From Rhodanobacter sp. (GTDB lineage: Bacteria; Pseudomonadota; Gammaproteobacteria; Xanthomonadales; Rhodanobacteraceae): a DNA stretch of 64,000 bases. The stretch is from contig DAHUXL010000016.1 of NCBI GenBank assembly GCA_027307195.1, forward strand, positions 1 to 64,000, given 5' to 3'. Shown here in pieces: positions 10,704 through 22,529 of the stretch. The notes under the pieces were generated by a model. That model saw only the letters and a list, made by a program, of their open reading frames with translations, had not been told where the DNA came from and made no database searches. The first letter of the stretch is position 1, and every line of letters begins with the position of its first letter. The position numbers were made by a program, and so were the translations under genes.

Positions 10704-11573
10704 ATGAGCGCACGCATTCTCGACGGCAAACGCATCGCGCAGGAATTGCTGGAGCGCCTGCGCCTGCGCGTCGCCGAGCGGGTCGCACGGGGACTGGCTG
10801 CGCCGGGACTGGCGGTGGTGCTGGTGGGCAGCGATGCCGCGTCATCGGTCTACGTGCGCAACAAGCGCAAGGCCTGCCATCAGGTAGGTTTTCGCTCATT
10901 CGATTACGACCTGCCAGCGAACACCAGCCAGGAAGAATTGTTCGCCCTGATCGACCGCCTGAATGCCGATCCAGCCGTGCATGGCATTCTGGTGCAATCG
11001 CCGTTGCCGGAGCATATCGACGAGGATGCACTGGTCGATCGCATCGATCCGGACAAGGACGTGGACGGTTTCCAGGCGGTCAACGTGGGTCGCCTGGCGC
11101 TGCGTCGTTTCGGTTTGCGCCCATGCACACCCAAAGGCGTGATGACCCTGCTGGGCCACACCGATCGTCCGGTGCGCGGCCAGCACGCGGTGGTGGTCGG
11201 CGTGTCCAACCATGTCGGTCGCCCACTGGTGCTGGAATTGATGATCGCCGGTTGCACCACCACCAGCTGCCATCGCTTCACCCGTGATCTGGAAAGTTTC
11301 GTGCGTCAGGCCGATATCCTGGTCGTTGCGGTCGGCAAACCGGGGCTGGTCAAGGGTGAGTGGATCAAATCGGGAGCGGTGGTGATCGACGTCGGCATCA
11401 ACCGTCTCGACGATGGCCGGCTGGTCGGTGACGTGGACTTCGATGCCGCAGCGGCGCATGCGAGCTGGATCACGCCGGTACCCGGCGGTGTCGGCCCTAT
11501 GACCGTGGCCACACTGATGGAAAACACGCTGGAGGCCGCGGACGCACGCGCCACGATGCACAAGCTCGCCTGA
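10704..11573 (+). CDS. folD: Methylenetetrahydrofolate dehydrogenase/cyclohydrolase
   Basis: [16 protein letters not shown]...[38 protein letters not shown]...[17 protein letters not shown]...[19 protein letters not shown]. Confidence 0.95.
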   Translation: MSARILDGKRIAQELLERLRLRVAERVARGLAAPGLAVVLVGSDAASSVYVRNKRKACHQVGFRSFDYDLPANTSQEELFALIDRLNADPAVHGILVQSPLPEHIDEDALVDRIDPDKDVDGFQAVNVGRLALRRFGLRPCTPKGVMTLLGHTDRPVRGQHAVVVGVSNHVGRPLVLELMIAGCTTTSCHRFTRDLESFVRQADILVVAVGKPGLVKGEWIKSGAVVIDVGINRLDDGRLVGDVDFDAAAAHASWITPVPGGVGPMTVATLMENTLEAADARATMHKLA

Positions 11574-11624
11574 TCCGCGGGCTGCATTCAGCTGCACATC
11601 TGGCGAGGCTCGCGGCAGGGCGCG

Positions 11625-13114
<1,490 letters not shown>

Positions 13115-13119
13115 CTGAA

Positions 13120-13149
13120 GCGCCGGCCCGAGGGCCGGCGCCTTGTTTT
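13120..13149 (+). terminator. Intrinsic terminator after guaB
   Basis: GCGCCGGC-ccgagg-GCCGGCGC followed by cTTGTTTTg. Confidence 0.7.
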
Positions 13150-13219
13150 GCAGGTGGCAATTTTTTCAAGATCATGAGGCGTCGACGTGGCCAGATGGCC
13201 CCGCGGCGAAACCGGACCG

Positions 13220-14797
13220 ATGACCAATATCCATAGCGACAAGATCCTGATCCTCGATTTCGGCGCGCAGTACACGCAACTGATCGCCCGCCGCATCCGC
13301 GAGCTTGGCGTGTACTGCGAAATCTGGGCCTGGGATCACGAGCCGGCCGAGATCGCCGCGTTCGGTGCGAAGGGCATCATCCTGTCGGGCGGCCCGGAAT
13401 CGACCACGCTGGAAGACGCGCCGAAAGCACCGCAACAGGTGTTCGACTCCGGCGTGCCGATCCTCGGCATCTGCTACGGCATGCAGACGATGGCTGCCCA
13501 GCTCGGTGGCGCCACCGAGGCCGCCGACGCGCGCGAGTTCGGTCACGCCGAAGTCGATATCGTGGCGACTAGCCGTCTGTTCGATGGCCTCAGCGACCAT
13601 GCCGGTGCGCGCAAGCTCGATGTGTGGATGAGTCACGGCGACCATGTTGCCAAGGCACCGCCAGGTTTCGCGATCACCGGCACTACTGATCGCATCCCGG
13701 TCGCGGTGATGGAGAATGATGACAAATGCTGGTATGGCGTGCAGTTCCACCCGGAAGTGACGCACACGAAGCAGGGTGGGGCGCTGCTGAAGCGTTTCAT
13801 CACCGAGATCTGCGGCTGCCAGACGCTGTGGACCGCCGCCAACATCATCGACGACCAGATCGCCCGCGTGCGCGAACAGGTTGGCGACGATCATGTACTG
13901 CTTGGTCTGTCCGGTGGCGTCGATTCCTCGGTAGTCGCTGCGCTGCTGCATCGTGCGATCGGTGACAAGCTCACTTGCGTGTTCGTCGACACCGGCTTGC
14001 TGCGCTGGCAGGAAGGCGACCAGGTGATGGCCACGATGGCCGAGCACATGGGCCTCAAGGTCATCCGTGTCAACGCCGCAGATCGCTACTTCAAGGCACT
14101 CGAAGGTGTGGCCGATCCGGAAGCCAAGCGCAAGATCATCGGCGGCCTGTTCGTGGAAATCTTCGACGAGGAGTCGAGCAAGATCGCCGCCGACGGCAGC
14201 AAGGTGAAGTGGCTGGCGCAGGGCACCATCTATCCCGACGTGATCGAGTCGGCCGGCAGCAAGACCTGCAAGGCCCACGTCATCAAGAGCCACCACAATG
14301 TCGGCGGCCTGCCGACGCACATGAAGCTCAAGCTGGTCGAGCCGCTGCGCGAACTGTTCAAGGACGAGGTGCGCCGCATCGGCGTCGAACTCGGCCTGCC
14401 GCGCGCGATGGTCTATCGCCACCCGTTCCCGGGACCAGGCTTGGGCGTGCGCATCCTTGGCGAAGTGAAGCGCGAGTACGCCGAACTGCTGGCCCAGGCC
14501 GATGCGATCTTCATCGACGAACTGCGCAAGGCTGACCTGTACGACAGGACCAGCCAGGCGTTCGCCGTATTCCTGCCGGTGAAGTCGGTAGGTGTCGTCG
14601 GTGATGCACGTGCCTACGAATGGGTGATCGCGCTGCGCGCAGTGGAGACTATCGACTTCATGACCGCGCACTGGGCACACTTGCCATATGAGTTTCTTGG
14701 CAGGGTTTCAAATAGAATTATCAATGAATTGCGTGGTGTTTCTCGTGTCGTTTATGACATCAGTGGCAAGCCACCCGCCACGATCGAGTGGGAATAA
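13220..14797 (+). CDS. guaA: GMP synthase (glutamine-hydrolysing)
   Basis: [54 protein letters not shown]-terminal KPPATIEWE. Confidence 0.98.
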   Translation: MTNIHSDKILILDFGAQYTQLIARRIRELGVYCEIWAWDHEPAEIAAFGAKGIILSGGPESTTLEDAPKAPQQVFDSGVPILGICYGMQTMAAQLGGATEAADAREFGHAEVDIVATSRLFDGLSDHAGARKLDVWMSHGDHVAKAPPGFAITGTTDRIPVAVMENDDKCWYGVQFHPEVTHTKQGGALLKRFITEICGCQTLWTAANIIDDQIARVREQVGDDHVLLGLSGGVDSSVVAALLHRAIGDKLTCVFVDTGLLRWQEGDQVMATMAEHMGLKVIRVNAADRYFKALEGVADPEAKRKIIGGLFVEIFDEESSKIAADGSKVKWLAQGTIYPDVIESAGSKTCKAHVIKSHHNVGGLPTHMKLKLVEPLRELFKDEVRRIGVELGLPRAMVYRHPFPGPGLGVRILGEVKREYAELLAQADAIFIDELRKADLYDRTSQAFAVFLPVKSVGVVGDARAYEWVIALRAVETIDFMTAHWAHLPYEFLGRVSNRIINELRGVSRVVYDISGKPPATIEWE

Positions 14798-14800
14798 TAA

Positions 14801-15364
<564 letters not shown>

Positions 15365-15513
15365 GCATCAGTTGTTGGAAGAGACGCCGCGGCATGATTC
15401 GTCGAGGATGGATAAGTTGTCAAAAAACGTGCCAAATCTCTTCCAGTTGATACAAATCACGCAATCGCAAGATTTACGCTCATAAAACATATGAAATTGT
15501 CAAGGTCATGTGA

Positions 15514-15529
15514 TGTAATCTAGATCACA
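15514..15529. promoter_or_regulatory. Candidate Clp/CRP binding site TGTAATCTAGATCACA
   Basis: 15/16 identity to ideal CRP core TGTGATCTAGATCACA; lies just upstream of the first EPS export gene. Confidence 0.65.
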
Positions 15530-15544
15530 GATTCCAACATTGGC

Positions 15545-16177
15545 GTGGCAATCATGAAACTTCTGGGACGTCTTTTCGTGTTGTGCCTTGCATGGGCGTT
15601 GGCGGGATGTGCCACCGGCGGGAGTTCCTCCGCACCGCCTGAACCCGACAGCAGTGTCCAGGCGGTGGGCAACTACCTCATCGGTGTCGACGATCAGCTG
15701 CAGATCACGGTGTGGCATAACCCGGATCTCAGCGTGAGCGTGCCGGTACGCCCGGATGGGCGAATCACCGTGCCGCTGATTGGTGACGTCGTGGCAGGCG
15801 GCAAGACGCCTGATCAAGTTTCCACCGAGATCAAGGACAAATTGCAGTCCTTCGTGCGCGACCCGCAGGTGGCGGTGATTCTGATTGCGCTGCGCAGCAA
15901 CGAATACCTGTCGCGTGTGCGTGTGACTGGTGCAGTGCGCAACCCGATTTCCATCCCCTATCGCCAGGGAATGACCGTTCTCGACGCCGTGCTGGCAGCT
16001 GGCGGCACTACTGAGTTCGCGGCTCCGGATCGAACCCAGCTCTTTCGCAAGGGCGACAAAGGCATCACCACCCCGTATGCGGTGCGTCTGGAAAAAATCC
16101 TGAAGCAGGGGGACTTGGCGAACAATTACGCGGTACAGCCGGGGGATGTGATTACGGTACCGCAGCGAGCGTTCTGA
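15545..16177 (+). CDS. Polysaccharide export lipoprotein (Wza/EpsA family); start may be 15554
   Basis: LALAGCATGG lipobox; YLIGVDDQLQITVWHNPDLSVSVPVRPDGRITVPLIGDVVAGGKTPDQVS; PGDVITVPQRAF. Confidence 0.92.
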   Translation: MAIMKLLGRLFVLCLAWALAGCATGGSSSAPPEPDSSVQAVGNYLIGVDDQLQITVWHNPDLSVSVPVRPDGRITVPLIGDVVAGGKTPDQVSTEIKDKLQSFVRDPQVAVILIALRSNEYLSRVRVTGAVRNPISIPYRQGMTVLDAVLAAGGTTEFAAPDRTQLFRKGDKGITTPYAVRLEKILKQGDLANNYAVQPGDVITVPQRAF

Positions 16178-16223
16178 TATCGGTTGGAATGCGTGGACAG
16201 GAGATGGGTTGTAGGGGGGAGTG

Positions 16224-17768
16224 ATGAATGGGGAACTGGCATCTTTCGGCGGCATGCTGCCGGCATTGGTGAATGAAGCGCGACGGCGTCGCGTGGCGTT
16301 GGGCTTGGCGTTTGCCGTGATCGCCCTGGCGGCATTGGTCGTCGGGCTGTTATGGCCGAAGAAATACGAGGCTTCCACCAGTATCCTGGCACAGGAAAGC
16401 AGCATCATTACGCCGCTGATGGAGGGTGTTGCCTCACCCACCGCGAACAAGAACCGCGCCAGCATCGCGCGTGATGTGATCTTCAGCCGCAAGGTGATGA
16501 GTGAAATTCTGGCCAGCAATGGCTGGCTGGCCACGCATCCGACGCCGATCGAACAGGATCGTCTGATCGAAGGGCTCAAGTCCCGCACCAACGTCCAGAC
16601 CTCGCGCGACAACCTGATCACGATCAGCTACTTCGATTCGGATCCAAAGCGGGCCTTCAATGTCACCCGGCAGCTGGCCCAGCTATTCATCAGCGAGAGC
16701 CTGGCTTCCAAGCAGCGTGAAAGCCGCGACGCGTACGAGTTCATCGACAGCCAGGTCGAGGCCTACCGGAAAAAGCTGACCGATGCCGAGAGCAAGCTCA
16801 AGGCTTACCGCGATGCCAACGCTGATGCGCGTCCTGGCAGCGAGACCGACACCGATACGCGGATCAGCCAGCTGCGCACCCAGATCGAAAGCACGCGCAT
16901 GGATCTGATGGAGAAGCGCTCACAGTCGGCTGCGCTCGAATCCCAGTTGTCCGGCGAATCCGAAGTCAATGCGGTGCAGACGACGGAGGGCATCTATCAG
17001 ACCCAGCTCGCCGATTTGCAGGGCCAGCTCGATAAGTTGCTGCTGACTTATACCGACCAGTATCCCGACGTGATCCGCATCCGCCACCAGATGCAGGACT
17101 TGCGCCAGCAACTGGCGCAATCGAATCAGCGCAAGGAGAGCGCCAAGCTGACTGGTACGCCGGTTCCGCTGGACAACAGTGTGCAGATGAATCCTCTGTA
17201 TCAGCAGCTGAAGATTCAACTTTCGACAACGCGCGGTGACGCCGCCGCAGCCGCTGCGCGTCTCGGCGCGAGTGAATCGATGCTGCAATCCGAACTGCAA
17301 CGGAGTGCGCGTATCGCCAACTCGGAAAACGTGACGTCCGAGTTGACCCGCGACTACAACGTCAACCGCGATGTGTACCAGGACCTGCTCAAGCGTCGCG
17401 AGAATGCGCGCGTATCGATGAATCTGGACGACAGGCAACGCGGGCTCACGTTCCTCATCCAGAATCCTGCCGTGATGCCGCTCGTGCCCACGGGCCTGCG
17501 CTTCATGCATTTCGGTCTCGCCGGGATCGCCCTGTCGCTGGCCATTCCGTTCGGCCTGCTGTTTGGTCTGGTGCGATTCGATCCACGGGTGCGTTCGGTC
17601 TGGCAGCTTGAGCACGCAACCGGACTGACGGTATTGGCGACGATCCCGTTTTACCCGACGCCGCGCGACCGGCGCCGCAATCATCTGCACAACATCATGC
17701 TTGCCTTGATCGTCACGGGAGTCGGTGCGGTTTATCTGATCCTGTTCTTGTTGAGGCTGAAGGGATAG
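16224..17768 (+). CDS. Polysaccharide chain-length determinant (Wzz/PEP-CTERM EPS type)
   Basis: Two terminal TM helices flanking coiled coil; KKYEASTSILAQESSIITPLMEGVA...; ends GVGAVYLILFLLRLKG. Confidence 0.88.
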   Translation: MNGELASFGGMLPALVNEARRRRVALGLAFAVIALAALVVGLLWPKKYEASTSILAQESSIITPLMEGVASPTANKNRASIARDVIFSRKVMSEILASNGWLATHPTPIEQDRLIEGLKSRTNVQTSRDNLITISYFDSDPKRAFNVTRQLAQLFISESLASKQRESRDAYEFIDSQVEAYRKKLTDAESKLKAYRDANADARPGSETDTDTRISQLRTQIESTRMDLMEKRSQSAALESQLSGESEVNAVQTTEGIYQTQLADLQGQLDKLLLTYTDQYPDVIRIRHQMQDLRQQLAQSNQRKESAKLTGTPVPLDNSVQMNPLYQQLKIQLSTTRGDAAAAAARLGASESMLQSELQRSARIANSENVTSELTRDYNVNRDVYQDLLKRRENARVSMNLDDRQRGLTFLIQNPAVMPLVPTGLRFMHFGLAGIALSLAIPFGLLFGLVRFDPRVRSVWQLEHATGLTVLATIPFYPTPRDRRRNHLHNIMLALIVTGVGAVYLILFLLRLKG

Positions 17769-17770
17769 GT

Positions 17771-18556
17771 ATGAAAAGTCCTGGCAACAAGATGTTTTCC
17801 GAACGCGTAAGCCATGTGACCGAGGCTGCAGCGCACGATTTTGAAAAGCATCCATCGGCAAGCCACGAGATTTCCCGGATGAACGGTGGGGAGGGTGGCG
17901 CACTCGCACCGTTGCAGCTAGAACAGCGACGAATGATTCATCGCGAGGAGTCAGTTCGCCAGCAATCGGATGCTTTCCGCGAAATTCGCACGCGTCTGCT
18001 CGGATTGGTGGAACCCCAGCAGAACTTCATTACCCTGGTCGTGTCGGTGAGTCCCGGTTCGGGCGGCAGTTTCGTCGCCAGCAACCTTTCGACTGCGTTT
18101 GCCTTCGACGAGGCCAAGACGAGCCTGCTGATCGACTGCAATCTGCGCTATCCGGGCCAGCACAAGATGCTGAGCGTGAACCCGGCGACCGGTGGCCTGA
18201 TCGATTTTCTCGAACACCCGAGAATCGGCATTGAATCCATCCTGTACCACACCGGCATTCCCCGCCTGTGCCTGATTCCGGCAGGCAAGACACGCGAGAA
18301 CAGCGGTGAGTACTTTTCATCGTTTCGCATGCGCGCCGTGCTGGATTCGCTGCGCTGCCGTTACGCGGATCGTTACATCATTCTCGACGGGCCGGCGATC
18401 AATGGGTCGCCCGACGCGCGCATCCTGTCTGACCTGGCCGACTTCGTGATTGTCGTTGCGGGTTACGGGCGCGATACACCGGCAGCGATCAATCAGGCTG
18501 TCGCCAATTTCGAGCCGGGCAAACTGGCCGGGGTAGTTTTCAACCAGTTGCCTTAG
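17771..18556 (+). CDS. CpsD/CapB-like BY-kinase homologue with degenerate P-loop
   Basis: QSDAFREIRTRLLGLVEPQQNFITLVVSVSPGSGGSFVASNLSTAFAFDEAKTSLLIDCNLRYPGQHKML: BY-kinase fold signature but no lysine in Walker A. Confidence 0.8.
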   Translation: MKSPGNKMFSERVSHVTEAAAHDFEKHPSASHEISRMNGGEGGALAPLQLEQRRMIHREESVRQQSDAFREIRTRLLGLVEPQQNFITLVVSVSPGSGGSFVASNLSTAFAFDEAKTSLLIDCNLRYPGQHKMLSVNPATGGLIDFLEHPRIGIESILYHTGIPRLCLIPAGKTRENSGEYFSSFRMRAVLDSLRCRYADRYIILDGPAINGSPDARILSDLADFVIVVAGYGRDTPAAINQAVANFEPGKLAGVVFNQLP

Positions 18557-18617
18557 GGCTTCGCCCACGGCGTTTCAATGAGTGATCCAATCACGGCCTA
18601 TCCAAAGGAGAGGGAAC

Positions 18618-19913
18618 ATGCCGGCATCCAACACACTCGCTCGTGCCATGGCACTAGCGCTTGCCGCTGGTTCGGGCTCGGCATGGGGAGGCACGCTCGA
18701 CTACACCTTGTATGCCGGTATTCAGCACAGCAACAACATCACCCTGAGTACACAAAACCCGGTCAGCCAGAACGAGCTGATTCCGGGCTTCAATTTCACG
18801 TATCTGCAGCAGGGTTCGACTCTGCAGGCCAACGTTATCGGTACGCTGGAATATCACGACTATCCCGGCAACCGGTTCGACAGCCAGACGCAAACCCAGC
18901 TTGCCGGTCAGGCCAACTGGACTGTGCTGCCGCAACGACTGGACTTCTCCGTGGCGGACTATGCGGGGGTACAGCCGGTCGATTCGTTGGCCAGCAACGC
19001 GCCAGGCAACCAGCAGCAGACCAATGTGTTTTCACTCGGGCCGATCCTGCATTTTCAGTTTGGCGACACAATGCGCGGGCAGGCCGAGCTGCAATACGTC
19101 AACAGCTACGCGTCAAAGGTCAGCGATTTCAATTCCTCGCGCGGTATGGCCGCATTCCGTCTGTTCAGGGATATCAGTCCGACCGCTCAGTTGTCGGCCA
19201 ACGCCGAAACCCAGCATGTCTGGTTCAGTAACAGCGCGGACACCAATTTCGACCGCGACGAACTGTACGCCCGCTACACCAGCAAGCTGGCGCAGTTCGA
19301 TACCGACGTGGTGCTTGGCTGGTCGCAATTGCATTTTGCCCATGCGCCGAACGACTCGAAGCCGTTGGCACGCGTGACCCTTGACTGGCGGGCGACGCTG
19401 CGCAGTACGTTCACGCTTTCCGGTGTCTACCAGTACTCCGATGCGGCACAGGACATGCTGCAGCCGCTGGACAGGGTCGTGAGTACGAGCAGTGGCGGCA
19501 TCAGCACGGGTGATGCAGCCATCAACCCGCAGGTCTACCAGGAACAGCGACTTGAGGCGATCTATGCCTTTCACAGCGAGCGGTTGACACTGTCGCTGAC
19601 TCCAATCATCGGCAAGCTGCATTATCTGCACGATCCGACTCTTGACCAGACCAGCCGCGGTGGCGTCGTGAGCCTGGCCTACCGCCTGCAACCGACAGTG
19701 ACGCTGTCGGGATTTGCCGATGGCGAGCGGCTGACCTACAGCGATCTGGGCCGGCGCGATACAACCGTCCGTCTCGGCGTCGATCTGAGCCAGCAATGGA
19801 CACCTCACTGGAACTGGCACGCCTCGGTGACCAGGCAGCGGCGCAACAGCAACGCGGTGAGCCAGAGTTATCGTGAAACCGAGATCTTTTTCGGTGTGGT
19901 GTACCGGCGATGA
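18618..19913 (+). CDS. Outer-membrane beta-barrel protein of EPS locus
   Basis: Signal peptide MPASNTLARAMALALAAGSGSAWGG; alternating beta-strand pattern; C-terminal YRETEIFFGVVYRR; RBS AAGGAGAGGG. Confidence 0.75.
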   Translation: MPASNTLARAMALALAAGSGSAWGGTLDYTLYAGIQHSNNITLSTQNPVSQNELIPGFNFTYLQQGSTLQANVIGTLEYHDYPGNRFDSQTQTQLAGQANWTVLPQRLDFSVADYAGVQPVDSLASNAPGNQQQTNVFSLGPILHFQFGDTMRGQAELQYVNSYASKVSDFNSSRGMAAFRLFRDISPTAQLSANAETQHVWFSNSADTNFDRDELYARYTSKLAQFDTDVVLGWSQLHFAHAPNDSKPLARVTLDWRATLRSTFTLSGVYQYSDAAQDMLQPLDRVVSTSSGGISTGDAAINPQVYQEQRLEAIYAFHSERLTLSLTPIIGKLHYLHDPTLDQTSRGGVVSLAYRLQPTVTLSGFADGERLTYSDLGRRDTTVRLGVDLSQQWTPHWNWHASVTRQRRNSNAVSQSYRETEIFFGVVYRR

Positions 19914-20701
19914 CGATGCTGGCGACGCCACTCGAGGCCGAATTGCCGCTCTACTTCGGAGCCGGCGGAGAGTTGTTCGGGTTGTATCAGTCCGCCGGCA
20001 CGCCGGCACGCAAGGCGGTGCTGCTGTGTCCGCCGCTGGGACAGGAGCAGATTCGCTGTCACCGTCTCTATCGGCAACTGGCCCATGCACTCGCTGCAGA
20101 AGGCATTCCGGTACTGCGGTTCGACTACTACGGCTGTGGCGATTCGGCGGGCGCCAGCGCACAGGTCGACTGGCAGCGTTGCCTGGCCGATGCACGGGAT
20201 GCCGCTGACGAATTGCGCCAGCGCAGCAAGACCGATCGAGTCATCGCGTTCGGCGCCCGTCTCGGTGGCAGCATCGCGCTGACCGCAGCCGCGGCAGCCC
20301 GCTTCAGCGAACTTGTGGTGTGGGACCCGGTGCTGGATGGCAACGCTTACGTGGCCCGCCTGGATGCCATGCAGAATGCATTGCGACGGGATCCGCAGCG
20401 CTTCTGCAAGCCCCGCCTGGCGTCCGATGCCGCCGATCAATGGCTCGGCTTCGCGATCAGTAAAAGCCTGCGTCAGCAACTTGTCGAGCTGCGCTGCGAA
20501 CCGACGACTGTTCCCACATGGGTGATGGACTCGCTGGCACCCACGACGACGCGCGAGTGGCAAAGCCTCGGCATCGATGCGTCCCGGGTGAACGTCCTGC
20601 AGCCGCCAACTCCATGGGACGATCTGGGCCGGCTGGAGCTGGCGATCCTGTCGCATGCGTTGATCCAGGCGGTGACGGCGCAACTGCGGGAGGTGGCGTG
20701 A
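19910..20701 (+). CDS. Alpha/beta hydrolase-fold protein, exosortase-A-hydrolase-2-like
   Basis: AVLLCPPLGQEQIRCHRLYRQLAHALAAEGIPVLRFDYYGCGDSAG; nucleophile-elbow position reads FGARLGG. Confidence 0.78.
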   Translation: MTMLATPLEAELPLYFGAGGELFGLYQSAGTPARKAVLLCPPLGQEQIRCHRLYRQLAHALAAEGIPVLRFDYYGCGDSAGASAQVDWQRCLADARDAADELRQRSKTDRVIAFGARLGGSIALTAAAAARFSELVVWDPVLDGNAYVARLDAMQNALRRDPQRFCKPRLASDAADQWLGFAISKSLRQQLVELRCEPTTVPTWVMDSLAPTTTREWQSLGIDASRVNVLQPPTPWDDLGRLELAILSHALIQAVTAQLREVA

Positions 20702-21528
20702 TGCGGGAGCAGGCATTCCGCTTCGGGCGCGCGGACCATATGGTCGGTATTGCCGGATTGCCGGCAGCGAGCACGCAGGCTGTTGGCGTGATCGTTTTGA
20801 ACGCAGGCCTGGTCCATCGGATCGGGCCGTTTCGGCTGCATGTGGAACTGACCAGGCGGCTCAACGCCTGTGGCTACCCGACCTTGCGTTTCGATCTGTC
20901 TACCGTTGGCGACAGTGGCGCCAGCGGTGAATCGCAAACGCGGACGCAGCAAGTTTGTGCCGACGTACGCGATGCGGTGACCTTGCTGAGTCGGCAGTCC
21001 GGCTGCACGCAGGTGGTGCTGTTCGGGCTGTGCTCCGGCGCCCAGAACGCCCATACGGTGGCCTGCACCGATGCCAGCGTGGTCGGCGCAATCTTTCTCG
21101 ATGGCTACGCCTACCGTACATTCGGCTATCGCCTGCGGCATTATCTTCCGCGTCTGTTCGATGCAGGGCGCTGGTGGCGCACCCTCGCGTACCGGCGCAA
21201 TCCATCAACGCCGCGCAGCACCGAGCCGGTTTTTTCGGTGGTGGCCTTGCCGCAGGAGGTGGTGCGCGCCGATTTCGCCAGCATGCTTGATCGCGGCCTG
21301 AAGCTCTGCTTCATCTACAGCGGCGGCATCAGCAACTACTTCAACCACGCCCGTCAGTTCCGCGAGTGTTTTGGTCGCGTAATCGCACGCCCCGGCGTCA
21401 GCACTCGCTTCATCGCCGAAGCCGACCATACCTACGTTCTCACCGGTGATCGCAATCGCCTGCTCGACAACATCGAGCACTGGCTCTCGGACAATTTTCC
21501 TGTCGCCAACGCAGGTGCATCGCCATGA
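20701..21528 (+). CDS. Alpha/beta hydrolase, exosortase-A-hydrolase-1-like
   Basis: VIVLNAGLVHRIGPFRLHVELTRRLNACGYPTLRFDLSTVGDSG; elbow FGLCSGA; DGYAYRTFGYRLRHYLPR. Confidence 0.8.
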   Translation: MREQAFRFGRADHMVGIAGLPAASTQAVGVIVLNAGLVHRIGPFRLHVELTRRLNACGYPTLRFDLSTVGDSGASGESQTRTQQVCADVRDAVTLLSRQSGCTQVVLFGLCSGAQNAHTVACTDASVVGAIFLDGYAYRTFGYRLRHYLPRLFDAGRWWRTLAYRRNPSTPRSTEPVFSVVALPQEVVRADFASMLDRGLKLCFIYSGGISNYFNHARQFRECFGRVIARPGVSTRFIAEADHTYVLTGDRNRLLDNIEHWLSDNFPVANAGASP

Positions 21529-22529
21529 ACGAAGTCCTCGTCACCGGCGGCGCCGGCTACATTGGCAGCCATGTGGTCCAGCAGCTGGTCGCCCGTGGTG
21601 AACATGTTGTCGTCATCGACAATCTGAGCACCGGTTTCCGTGACGCAGTACGCGGCGCCGAGCTGGTGGTCGGCAGCGTCGGCGATGGCGAGCTGGTTGC
21701 CCGCGTGCTCGACGAACACCATGTTGATGCGGTGCTGCATTTCGCCGCGCATACCGTAGTGCCTGAATCGGTGCGCGATCCACTCAAGTACTACGGCAAC
21801 AACACCTGCAACACGGAAAATCTACTGGCCTGTTGCGCTGGAGCCGGAGTGGACAAGTTCATCTTCTCCTCCACCGCCGCTGTCTATGGCATGACCGACA
21901 GTGGCATCGCCGACGAAGACACGCCGACCAAGCCGATCAACCCGTACGGCACCTCCAAACTGATGTCCGAAACCATGCTGCGCGACATCTGTGCGACCGG
22001 TGCGATGCGGCATGTGATCCTGCGTTACTTCAATGTGGCCGGCTGCGACCCGCAGGGTCGCATCGGCCATTCCACGCCGCAGGCAACGCTGTTGATCAAG
22101 GTCGCCTGTGAACACGCGGTCGGCAAGCGCGCCAGCCTGTCGATCTTCGGCACCGACTACGACACGCCGGACGGCACCGGTATTCGCGACTACATTCATG
22201 TCGAGGATCTGGCTGCGGCCCATTTGCGTGCGCTCGACCATCTGCGCGATGGCGGCGAATCATTGACGCTCAACTGCGGCTACGGCCACGGCTACAGCGT
22301 GCGCGAGGTCATCGATGCGGTGCAGCGCGCGGGCGGCCGGCCGTTGACCGTGATCGAGCTGCCACGGCGCGCCGGCGATACGCCGATGCTGATTGCATGC
22401 AGCGACCGCCTCAAGCAGCGACTGGATTGGCAACCGCAATATGACGATCTGGATTTCATCGTCCGCACGGCACTGCTATGGGAACAGCAGCTCGCACGAA
22501 AGTCCGTGCCGCTTACTTCGGTGGCATGA
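21525..22529 (+). CDS. galE: UDP-glucose 4-epimerase
   Basis: NEVLVTGGAGYIGSHVVQQLVARGEHVVVIDNLSTGFRDAV; YxxxK region NPYGTSKLMSE. Confidence 0.93.
   Translation: MNEVLVTGGAGYIGSHVVQQLVARGEHVVVIDNLSTGFRDAVRGAELVVGSVGDGELVARVLDEHHVDAVLHFAAHTVVPESVRDPLKYYGNNTCNTENLLACCAGAGVDKFIFSSTAAVYGMTDSGIADEDTPTKPINPYGTSKLMSETMLRDICATGAMRHVILRYFNVAGCDPQGRIGHSTPQATLLIKVACEHAVGKRASLSIFGTDYDTPDGTGIRDYIHVEDLAAAHLRALDHLRDGGESLTLNCGYGHGYSVREVIDAVQRAGGRPLTVIELPRRAGDTPMLIACSDRLKQRLDWQPQYDDLDFIVRTALLWEQQLARKSVPLTSVA

Noticed and set aside
13172-14680. 502-aa minus ORF over guaA, and 11744-13066 over guaB
   Set aside because: Shadows of unmistakable guaA/guaB coding frames.
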